Assembly (NCBI GenBank): GCA_000168995.1
Contig: AAUX01000001.1
Location: forward strand, 124,001 to 188,000
Reading direction: 5' to 3'
DNA: 64,000 nt
From: Methylophilales bacterium HTCC2181
Lineage (GTDB): Bacteria > Pseudomonadota > Gammaproteobacteria > Burkholderiales > Methylophilaceae
Every line of letters begins with the position of its first letter. Positions within the stretch are counted from its first letter, which is position 1. The notes under the pieces are model-generated. The model saw nothing but the letters and a program-made list of their open reading frames with translations. It was not told the DNA's origin and searched no databases. Made by a program: the position numbers and the translations under genes. Positions 37,669-44,687 of the stretch are shown here, in pieces.

Positions 37669-38531
37669 CCGTTAATGATTTTAATTATTTTTCTTAATAG
37701 CATGTGAGCAATAGTTAGGCTTGCAAGTATAGGGAATACGACGAGCAAATCTGTAATAATGAAAGCTCCTGTTTCACCAAGGATCATGTAAACAGCAAAA
37801 ATGACCGGTAACGTAAATGCCATTAGCCATAAAATATCAGGAAATACTTTAAAGCCTCCATTAATAAGTGCTCTTATGCCATGAAGACCACAAAAATAAA
37901 TTGCAAACCATTCTATGGGATGCAAATAAGCAGCAATCACTACTAGCGAAACCATCTCAAGAATTATTATTTTACTGTTAGTGATTTTCTCATTCATAAG
38001 GTTTAGAAAAAATATTGCGATGGTTAAGGCCGTAATAAACTGGATCAATGTCATAAGTGTCTCTGAAAACATATAGCCAGTTAGTTTCATAAAAATATCC
38101 GCAACATCACTTTTATAAAATAACGTGGGCATGAATGTAACAGAAAATCCCCAAGTTTTTTTTGTAATATCTTTCATTCCTTTAGGATCATATAGATCAG
38201 AATTGCCAAAGTGTATTACTGAAATGAATAGTAAAATTGATAACCCTACTAGAGGGTATAAATACCATAACAGCGCCCCAAGAAAACTAAGCAATAAATA
38301 TAAAGAATAAATTCTTAGTTTTCTAAAAATGTCATTGCTTGATTCCCAAATAATTTTACCGTCCAATGCCCCATGGCTTATTCCTATAGTGCCTATAGCT
38401 ATTAATGCTAATAAAACAGGCAAGCCATAAGGGTTGCTAGAATGTGTAAGTGCTATATTTAGCTGATTAAATACAAATACTACAAAGGCAAAAATAATAA
38501 AAAGGACCCTATGGATAGTCACTATATTCAT
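37665..38531 (-). CDS. blh: Beta-carotene 15,15'-dioxygenase (Brp/Blh family)
   Basis: 288 aa, strongly hydrophobic, cleaves beta-carotene to two retinal molecules in the membrane. The conserved histidine motifs are GISHGALDGK, VIHFGNSD, CGLHGIRAL and TIAHMLLRK. Last gene of the crtE-crtI-crtB-crtY-blh series and adjacent (no gap) to crtY. It supplies the chromophore of the rhodopsin at 43 kb. Confidence 0.94.
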   Translation of the reverse strand: MNIVTIHRVLFIIFAFVVFVFNQLNIALTHSSNPYGLPVLLALIAIGTIGISHGALDGKIIWESSNDIFRKLRIYSLYLLLSFLGALLWYLYPLVGLSILLFISVIHFGNSDLYDPKGMKDITKKTWGFSVTFMPTLFYKSDVADIFMKLTGYMFSETLMTLIQFITALTIAIFFLNLMNEKITNSKIIILEMVSLVVIAAYLHPIEWFAIYFCGLHGIRALINGGFKVFPDILWLMAFTLPVIFAVYMILGETGAFIITDLLVVFPILASLTIAHMLLRKIIKIING

Positions 38532-39647
38532 TTATTTAAACAACGACATGATCATTATTTTTTTTGGTAAGGACATTACCACCTTAAGTAAATCTAAATA
38601 GGTATTACTTTCTGCCATAAAACGAATTACAGCACCTGTTTCAGCCTTAGAAAAAAGACTCATAAATAATGTTGGGCCCATATCTGGCCGATTAAAACAA
38701 ACTTTTAAAAAAAGTTTATCCATCCAATTAAGGATTCTTGAAGGGTTATAAATGAACCTTGAGATTGTTTGCTCGTTTAATTCAAGGTCACTCACATTGG
38801 ATATCCACCCTGCTATACGCATCATAGAATAACCACTCGAAGGCCTAATCATTCCTGCACTCATACCAATATTTAGAATATTTTTATAATTTTTTGGTTT
38901 GGCTACCCCCATAGGTAAAATACCTTCTTCTTGTTTTATCAGAATAGGGTTTTCGAATCTTTTTAAATACTTTTTATGGATTTTTTTTATTTGGTAAAGA
39001 TTTGGTTTTTTTGTAAAAAATGTCGTTTCAATGAGCGCTCTTTTCTTTGTAAGAGGTAAAATGTATGTAAATTGAATTGCATTTTTATTTTCCTTAAAAT
39101 CCATTAAGGTTACAGTTGAAGAATCAAATTTATTTGTTGTAATTTTAATTTCACTGCCAACGAAAGCCTGATAAAGCAATTCACTGGAATTAAAACTATT
39201 CATATCATTTCTGCTATCAATCAGTATTTTTGATGAATAAACTATGTTTTTTTTTGTAATTAAAAAACATTCCTCGTGTTTAACCTTTTTTTCAACCTCA
39301 AAGTCCTCTATGAAGGTTATATTTTTTTTACACGCCTTTAATAACGCTCTTAATGTTTTATCCCCATCAAAAACGACATAGCTATATGGCTCCATTACTT
39401 TATTAATTGATTGTTTCTTATAGCTTAATCCAAGATTTCTCCAGGTTTTTTTTGGTGTAATTTTATACTCTTTCTCTATATTGATAATATTAGGTCCTTG
39501 CCATACACCAAATGTTTGGCTTTTTTTTCTAGTTTCTTTTTCAACAAGCAATACTTTATTATCAGGAAATTTTTTTACATATTTAGATAAAAACATAAGA
39601 CTGGAAAGTCCTGCTCCAACAACAATAATGTCATAACTTTTTTTCAT
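38532..39647 (-). CDS. crtY: Lycopene beta-cyclase
   Basis: 371 aa flavoprotein that closes both beta rings on lycopene. The N-terminal FAD loop is VGAGLSSLMF, and the conserved PSSGYSMMRIAGW segment near residue 275 is typical of CrtY. Very lysine- and A+T-rich relative to the atp genes (by eye). It overlaps crtB by four bases (ATGA) and abuts blh, so the last two retinal-pathway steps are co-translated. Confidence 0.93.
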   Translation of the reverse strand: MKKSYDIIVVGAGLSSLMFLSKYVKKFPDNKVLLVEKETRKKSQTFGVWQGPNIINIEKEYKITPKKTWRNLGLSYKKQSINKVMEPYSYVVFDGDKTLRALLKACKKNITFIEDFEVEKKVKHEECFLITKKNIVYSSKILIDSRNDMNSFNSSELLYQAFVGSEIKITTNKFDSSTVTLMDFKENKNAIQFTYILPLTKKRALIETTFFTKKPNLYQIKKIHKKYLKRFENPILIKQEEGILPMGVAKPKNYKNILNIGMSAGMIRPSSGYSMMRIAGWISNVSDLELNEQTISRFIYNPSRILNWMDKLFLKVCFNRPDMGPTLFMSLFSKAETGAVIRFMAESNTYLDLLKVVMSLPKKIMIMSLFK

Positions 39648-40543
39648 TGATTGTTAGTGTATGGGAGATTGCTTAAGGAAGCGTGAAGATTAGCATTATG
39701 TTTTCTTAGAACATTCATACCTTTCTTTTTATTTTTTATATTTTTCATTGTGAAAAATATTTTTTCGTAGGTGTTTAAATACACTCGTGGCATATTGTAT
39801 GAAATACCTCTTTTAATAATTTTTATACCTATATGTCGATATAATCTTGCTGCAATCCTTACCGCTCTTTGTGTGCTTGCATTAGGCAATGAATCAATTC
39901 CATTCAATGCACTTTCATAATATATTTCAGCTTTTTTTATCAAATTATCTCTAGCATTGTTTATCAATAGTCTCTCAGGCTTGCTTGGTTTTAATAACGT
40001 CTCAGCCCCTATCTTTCCTACTAGACTTTTTGGTAAGTAAATTCTTTCTTTTTGTGCATCTTCATATATATCTCTAGCAATGTTAGTTAACTGCATAGCT
40101 ATTCCTAGGTCTATTGCATAAAAGCGCATACTTTTGTCATTGATATTTAATGCATTACAAACCATCAAGCCTACCACTCCAGCTACTCGGTAACAATAGA
40201 CCAACAATTCACTTATATTTATCGGTTGAACTTGAAGAACATCCGACTCTTGCCCATTATAAAATTCTTCTAATACAGCTTTTTCTACTTTCAACAGGTT
40301 TTTTTTACCTTCATAAAAGGATTGATAAATAGAGTCATTGCTATTTTTACGCCAACTATTAATAATTTTTTTAAGGTCATAGTCAGATTGCGTAACCTTA
40401 TTTCTTTCATCAACAATATCATCAACATTTCTGCAGAATGCATAAATAGAGTAAATTTTCTTAGCCTCGCTACCTTTCAAGAATAGGGAGGCCCAAAAAA
40501 AGGTTTTCCCATGTTTTTGCATAATCTTAGAGTTGCTGTTCAT
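39644..40543 (-). CDS. crtB: Phytoene synthase
   Basis: 299 aa enzyme that condenses two GGPP into phytoene. Both aspartate-rich motifs are seen: CRNVDDIVDE and TNIARDIYEDAQKERIYLP, together with FFWASLFLKG at the N-terminus. It overlaps crtI by 4 bases and crtY by 4 bases. No anomalies. Confidence 0.95.
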   Translation of the reverse strand: MNSNSKIMQKHGKTFFWASLFLKGSEAKKIYSIYAFCRNVDDIVDERNKVTQSDYDLKKIINSWRKNSNDSIYQSFYEGKKNLLKVEKAVLEEFYNGQESDVLQVQPINISELLVYCYRVAGVVGLMVCNALNINDKSMRFYAIDLGIAMQLTNIARDIYEDAQKERIYLPKSLVGKIGAETLLKPSKPERLLINNARDNLIKKAEIYYESALNGIDSLPNASTQRAVRIAARLYRHIGIKIIKRGISYNMPRVYLNTYEKIFFTMKNIKNKKKGMNVLRKHNANLHASLSNLPYTNNQ

Positions 40544-42009
40544 GGATAAATTATATTTTCCACTACCTTGGCCGAATTTAGAACCCCAGGTAGGCCGGCG
40601 CCCGGATGTGTCCCAGCTCCTACATAAAACAAATTCTTATATAAGTCGTCTTGATTGTGCGTCCTAAACCATGCAGATTGTAATAATTTCGGTGCTATAG
40701 AAAACCCAGAGCCAAAAGGAGTTCTATAATCTTTCTTAAAATCTTTTGGGGTCATTGAGAATATATCAACCACATTTTCGTTTAATTCTGGCATTATGCT
40801 TTTATTTAATGCATCCAAAACCTTCATCGAAAACTCTTTTTTTATTTCATCCCAATTGTATTTTCCCTTAAGGTTTGGAACTGGAACTAATGCATAAAAA
40901 CTATCTCCATTTGGAGGAGCAAACGAGGAATCAGTACATGTAGGTCTATGAAGATATACCGAAAAATCTTCTGCTAACGTATGTTTATCAAAAATTTCCT
41001 CTAAGAGAGCTTTGTATCTTGGCCCCATCCATATAGTATGATGTGCAATATTGTTATATTTCTTTTTTGTACCAAAAAATATTACAAATAATCCCATGGA
41101 ATGTTTTGCAAATTTTTCAATGACTCTATTATGAAGGGACACTTGTTTTCCTTTAAGTAGATCGGTAGAAACTTGAAGTGGATCAGCATTACATATGAGC
41201 TTATCAAAATTATATGATTTTCCATTAGTAAACTCTATTGAGCTTACCTGCGAACCTTTCGTATTAATTCTTTCCGCATCGTGGTTGTAGAATATTTTAA
41301 TTCCATGCCTGATCATTAATTTCTCTAATTCTAGGACAATTTTACCTGTCCCTCCCATGCAGAAATATATACCCCATTTCTTCTCTAATGCATGTATCAA
41401 CGAATAAATAGATGATGTTGAGAAGGGATTGCCTCCAACCAGTAGTGGCTGTATTGAAAATGCTTGCCTTAAATTTTCGTCTTTTATATGTCTTGAAACA
41501 AAAGAGTAAACAGATTGGTATCCTTTTAATCGTATTATATCCGGTCCGTACCTTAGCATCTGGGTGAGCTTATGAAATGGTCGGCTTGCTAATTTCTCGT
41601 ATCCTAATTCAAAAATTTTTGTTGATTCCTTAAGCATCCTAAGGTATCCATCAACGTCTTTTACTGATATCTCTCTAATTTGTTCCAGCATATGCTCTTG
41701 ATTAGGTCCATAATCAAAAGTAGTATTATTTTTTGTAAAATAAAAACGGTACCATGGGTCAAGCGGCTTAAATTCTAGGTGGTCTTCAAGGTTTTCTCCC
41801 AGCAATTCAAATAATTCAAAAAAAAGGATTGGAGCAGTAATTACTGTTGGTCCCGCGTCATGTATAAATCCATTTTTCTCAAATACTTGTGCCCTCCCTC
41901 CTAACTTTGGAAGTCTCTCGAACAGCTCAACATCATTACCTCTAGCTCGCATTCTTATTGCAGCAGCAATACCGCCAAAACCAGAACCTAAAATACTAAT
42001 TTTTTTCAT
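40540..42009 (-). CDS. crtI: Phytoene desaturase
   Basis: 489 aa FAD enzyme that converts phytoene to lycopene in four desaturations. N-terminal FAD motif GSGFGGIAAAIRMRARG and C-terminal GAGTHPGAGLPGVLNSAK are diagnostic of bacterial CrtI. It overlaps crtE by 14 bases and crtB by 4 bases. Confidence 0.96.
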   Translation of the reverse strand: MKKISILGSGFGGIAAAIRMRARGNDVELFERLPKLGGRAQVFEKNGFIHDAGPTVITAPILFFELFELLGENLEDHLEFKPLDPWYRFYFTKNNTTFDYGPNQEHMLEQIREISVKDVDGYLRMLKESTKIFELGYEKLASRPFHKLTQMLRYGPDIIRLKGYQSVYSFVSRHIKDENLRQAFSIQPLLVGGNPFSTSSIYSLIHALEKKWGIYFCMGGTGKIVLELEKLMIRHGIKIFYNHDAERINTKGSQVSSIEFTNGKSYNFDKLICNADPLQVSTDLLKGKQVSLHNRVIEKFAKHSMGLFVIFFGTKKKYNNIAHHTIWMGPRYKALLEEIFDKHTLAEDFSVYLHRPTCTDSSFAPPNGDSFYALVPVPNLKGKYNWDEIKKEFSMKVLDALNKSIMPELNENVVDIFSMTPKDFKKDYRTPFGSGFSIAPKLLQSAWFRTHNQDDLYKNLFYVGAGTHPGAGLPGVLNSAKVVENIIYP

Positions 42010-42964
42010 GTTTATCCACCCGCAACATCATTTCTTCTTTTATATTTATTACTATGGATTGAATTACAATAGGTAAACGATGGACTGCCACCATACTCTC
42101 TGATAATAAATTTTTTATTTCATCTATTGTATTTTTAAAGTCATGATTTGATAATGCCTTGCGTAAAACTTTTATATCTCTAAATTTTTCGCGGTCTTTT
42201 AATGAGTATTGCTCTAGAAATTTGATAATTATTGCATTTGGGTGCCCGTAAATTAAATCAGAAAGGGGTTCCTGCCCATGGCCAACAAAATTTTCAATAT
42301 CGTTTACCCATTGATACGCTAATCCTAGATTTTCTGATATCTCTTTTAAGGCTATGCATTCATCTCCATCGAACTCCTTACATTTAAACATTCCCATTAT
42401 CGGCAACATAATTAGTGGGCCAGTTTTTTTTATTGCAATTTTTTGGTAATTTGCCCAATCTAATAATACTGAGTCAACACTTACATCAACAGATTGCCCA
42501 AAGACAATATCCTTTACTGATGATGACAATAGTTTTAACAGGATAGTTTGATGCCATCCTTGGCTTATTTCTGTTATTTTCTTAAATGACTCAGCTATTA
42601 AATAGTCTCCTGTGCATATGGCTGCAGGAATGCCAAATTCCTTCCATACAGTTAACCGCCCTCGCCTATATAAATCTTTATCGCATACATCATCATGTAG
42701 CAACGATGCACTATGAATAAGTTCGCAGACAACCGCCCACTTAATATAAGTTTCTGATGATAGCCCAAGAAGGGAACCAGTTGCTAAAGCAAGTTTAGCC
42801 CTAATCCATTTTCCTTCTGACTCTCCATGATGTTTAAGCCATTGTGATAAATGCCTTCCTTCTACATTTAGCGACTCAGAGAATTCTCTTTTGACAATAT
42901 CTAAAAATTCCTCTGCTTCTGGAGGCATGAAAAATTCTGAATATCCAATTTGTTTTAGTTTCAT
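41996..42964 (-). CDS. crtE: Geranylgeranyl diphosphate synthase
   Basis: 322 aa polyprenyl synthase that feeds phytoene synthase. The first Asp-rich motif DDVCD (91-95) is intact; the second, normally DDxxD, reads NDIEN (221-225), an unusual variant. The start is put at the ATG giving MKLKQIG; the in-frame ATG 18 bases upstream (42982) lies in the loop of a terminator hairpin. There is little room for a ribosome site, so translation initiation may be weak, or begin further in at the ATG giving MPPEAEEF. Confidence 0.88.
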   Translation of the reverse strand: MKLKQIGYSEFFMPPEAEEFLDIVKREFSESLNVEGRHLSQWLKHHGESEGKWIRAKLALATGSLLGLSSETYIKWAVVCELIHSASLLHDDVCDKDLYRRGRLTVWKEFGIPAAICTGDYLIAESFKKITEISQGWHQTILLKLLSSSVKDIVFGQSVDVSVDSVLLDWANYQKIAIKKTGPLIMLPIMGMFKCKEFDGDECIALKEISENLGLAYQWVNDIENFVGHGQEPLSDLIYGHPNAIIIKFLEQYSLKDREKFRDIKVLRKALSNHDFKNTIDEIKNLLSESMVAVHRLPIVIQSIVINIKEEMMLRVDKHEKN

Positions 42965-42996
42965 ATAAAAAAAACGCGCCATATTTGGCGCGTTTT
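42965..42996 (-). terminator. Terminator between rhodopsin gene and crtE
   Basis: An 11-bp G+C-rich stem (42971-42981 with 42986-42996, core CGCGCCA/TGGCGCG) with a 4-base loop. On the minus strand it is followed by eight T residues. It lies 27 bases after the rhodopsin stop and runs up to the crtE ATG, so crt genes need read-through or another promoter. Confidence 0.9.
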
Positions 42997-43022
42997 ATCT
43001 CAAGTTATTTGCTTGTTATTAT

Positions 43023-43766
43023 CTAAGCGCCAGCATCTGATTTACGTTGTGCAATCATATAAATCATAACACCGAACATGGCTTTGGCTACTATATCCGC
43101 TATTGTGTATCCTACTTGAACTGCAGCATTAACTTCACCTGCAACAAGTCCACCGATACCAAGCATCGGAAGAATAAACACTATTGGATAAAATGTCCAA
43201 GACAATATTGTTAACGTTCTTGCATTGCTTACTAGGCCTTGCACAGCTTTTGGTTGCTTAGAAATTGAAGCTCCAAGACCAGAAACTAAATCTTTAACAA
43301 TATATAAGAACGGAATCATTGCTAGAATCCACCACATCCATCGTGTTCCTACGTCACCTGATATTTCACCAGGATAACCTAGGGCTACCATTAGGGCTGC
43401 AGCAAATGCAAGCTTTGTTCCTTTTGAATAAGTTTCCTCTTTACTCAACCTCATCACAAGAACAAGTTCAAGCAATAATAGTGGAACGGTCAATAACCAG
43501 TCAACATAGCGATATGCGTCATTAAAGGCTGCGCCTGTAGTCTCAACTACTCCATTACTTAAAACGTATGCATGATTGAAGCTATCAAACATTCTTAAAT
43601 AATGGTAAAAAGCGATTAAGCAAACTAAGCCTGACAAAGTTAATGCTGTTTTGTACGCTGGAGCGACTTGAGAGCGCTGAGCGAAAAAGAATACTGTTCC
43701 TGCGCCAAATGTTGCAATGGCAAAGGAAAGCGAATTAAATACTAGATTATAATCTGCTAGTTCCAT
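43023..43766 (-). CDS. Light-driven proton pump rhodopsin (proteorhodopsin/xanthorhodopsin-like)
   Basis: 247 aa, seven-helix retinal protein. Schiff-base lysine Lys228 (DIVAKAMFG); proton acceptor Asp89, Thr93 and donor Glu100 in RYVDWLLTVPLLLLE give the DTE motif of outward proton pumps; His55 is the acceptor's partner in YHYLR. Leu97 matches proteorhodopsin residue 105, so green absorption is expected. The FNDAYRYVDW and GYPGEIS segments resemble Gloeobacter rhodopsin, but Trp146 stands where that protein has the antenna-site Gly178. AGGAGGA ribosome site 5 bases before the ATG. Confidence 0.97.
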   Translation of the reverse strand: MELADYNLVFNSLSFAIATFGAGTVFFFAQRSQVAPAYKTALTLSGLVCLIAFYHYLRMFDSFNHAYVLSNGVVETTGAAFNDAYRYVDWLLTVPLLLLELVLVMRLSKEETYSKGTKLAFAAALMVALGYPGEISGDVGTRWMWWILAMIPFLYIVKDLVSGLGASISKQPKAVQGLVSNARTLTILSWTFYPIVFILPMLGIGGLVAGEVNAAVQVGYTIADIVAKAMFGVMIYMIAQRKSDAGA

Positions 43767-43973
43767 ACATCCTCCTGAATTTAATCCATAGACACATCAA
43801 ACTTTCTACCCTTTAACGGCTTATGAATCATTAAAAAAAATTGTTTGGACTTCTTTTGAAAAGCGAAAGTACAAACAAATTACTTATTGATCAAAAACAT
43901 TAATTTTTTAATCATCTTATAAGTGTACTTACAAAAAAGAAAGTTGCAATAAATTGTTACAATTTAGTTACAT

Positions 43974-44207
43974 TTATTTTGAATATATTTTATATATTAC
44001 ATATAGAAATACAATGGCAGTAGAGCCACTAGAAGAGGCGAGTTGGTTGGTAATAAAAATTAATTGCTCAGATATATTAGATGAACCAACAAATTCTATT
44101 AAAGTCTTTCCTAATAACAGTTCTAATAAAAATGTTAGGTATATTATTAATGCTAATGTTTCTATGACAGCATTTGACCAATTTGTGACTGTTTTTAATA
44201 TAATCAT
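43974..44207 (-). CDS. Small membrane protein, paralogue of the 78-aa protein upstream
   Basis: 77 aa with two hydrophobic segments (about 13-33 and 59-75). It aligns end to end, almost without gaps, with the 78-aa protein at 44279: shared M..L.TV..W, E-T-L..L, L-E-L..G, F-.-G, I-.-N-.-L-.-S, Y-.-I-.-.-.-K. It starts just after the terminator of the 78-aa gene. A GGGTGG sequence precedes the ATG. Much more A+T-rich and less glycine-rich than its copy, so it may be diverging or decaying. Function unknown. Confidence 0.6.
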   Translation of the reverse strand: MIILKTVTNWSNAVIETLALIIYLTFLLELLLGKTLIEFVGSSNISEQLIFITNQLASSSGSTAIVFLYVIYKIYSK

Positions 44208-44220
44208 ATGACCACCCTTT

Positions 44221-44249
44221 TAAAAAAGGGTCTCATGCGAGACCCTTTT
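44221..44249 (-). terminator. Terminator after the 78-aa membrane protein gene
   Basis: AAAAGGGTCTC (44224-44234) pairs with GAGACCCTTTT (44239-44249) around ATGC. On the minus strand the stem ends in a T run. It lies 30 bases after the stop of the 44279-44515 gene, and separates it from the 77-aa paralogue. An A+T-rich region with a second short AAGGG/CCCTT match lies just beyond (44213-44230). Confidence 0.85.
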
Positions 44250-44278
44250 CATATATAAAATTTTAAACAAACTTTATA

Positions 44279-44515
44279 TTACTTACGCGCTTTCCATATT
44301 GAATATAGAACCCAAACTGCGACTAATCCTACAATACCTTGACTACCAAGATTATTGATTAATCCAGTTACTGTTCCAATAACGTCAGGTGTGCCAAAGA
44401 ATGGAACGGCTGCACCTCCCATTAATATTTCAAGAACGATTGATAATGCTAAAAGACTAACAACTGTTTCCGAAAGTCCACCAGCCCACTTTCTTACCGT
44501 AGCTAATACATCCAT
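44279..44515 (-). CDS. Small glycine-rich two-segment membrane protein, unknown
   Basis: 78 aa from the ATG giving MDVLATVRKWAGG; AGGAGA lies 7 bases upstream, much better than the in-frame start at 44554. It has two hydrophobic stretches (about 15-38 and 55-74) joined by GTPDVIGTVTGLINNLGS, and a basic tail KARK. The strong ribosome site, own terminator and long A+T-rich leader suggest an abundant monocistronic transcript. No family with a known function is recognised. Confidence 0.75.
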   Translation of the reverse strand: MDVLATVRKWAGGLSETVVSLLALSIVLEILMGGAAVPFFGTPDVIGTVTGLINNLGSQGIVGLVAVWVLYSIWKARK

Positions 44516-44542
44516 ACCATTTCTCCTGTTGTAATATAAAAT

Positions 44543-44569
44543 AAGTTTAAACATTCATTCTTTAAACTT
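44543..44569. repeat. 9-9-9 inverted repeat in the leader of the 78-aa gene
   Basis: AAGTTTAAA (44543-44551) and TTTAAACTT (44561-44569) are perfect complements around a 9-base spacer. It lies 28 bases upstream of the start of the small membrane protein gene. It could be an RNA hairpin in the leader, or a regulator's operator. Confidence 0.5.
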
Positions 44570-44601
44570 GAAGAAAATTTTACACCCTTTTATATCAAAA
44601 A

Positions 44602-44617
44602 ATACTATATATAGTAT
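44602..44617. repeat. 16-bp perfect palindrome upstream of the 78-aa gene
   Basis: ATACTATATATAGTAT is a perfect 16-bp palindrome about 87 bases upstream of the small membrane protein gene, in the 172-base gap before glmS. Its location suits a regulator binding site or promoter-associated element, but A+T-rich sequence makes chance palindromes likely. Confidence 0.35.
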
Positions 44618-44687
44618 ATTTTTATATTTTTTAACTAAATGTAGTTTTTTTAATATAGAATTAAAGGTTCCTGTTAAATAAATGTAT

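Noticed and set aside
42965-42982. Upstream ATG of crtE at 42982
   Set aside because: It lies in the loop of the terminator hairpin and adds residues not typical of the family.
43954-44211. Plus-strand frame of 85 codons
   Set aside because: Antisense shadow of the 77-aa membrane protein gene, which is supported by paralogy.
44221-44249. Hairpin as a small RNA or attenuator
   Set aside because: Position right after a stop codon and the T run fit a plain intrinsic terminator.
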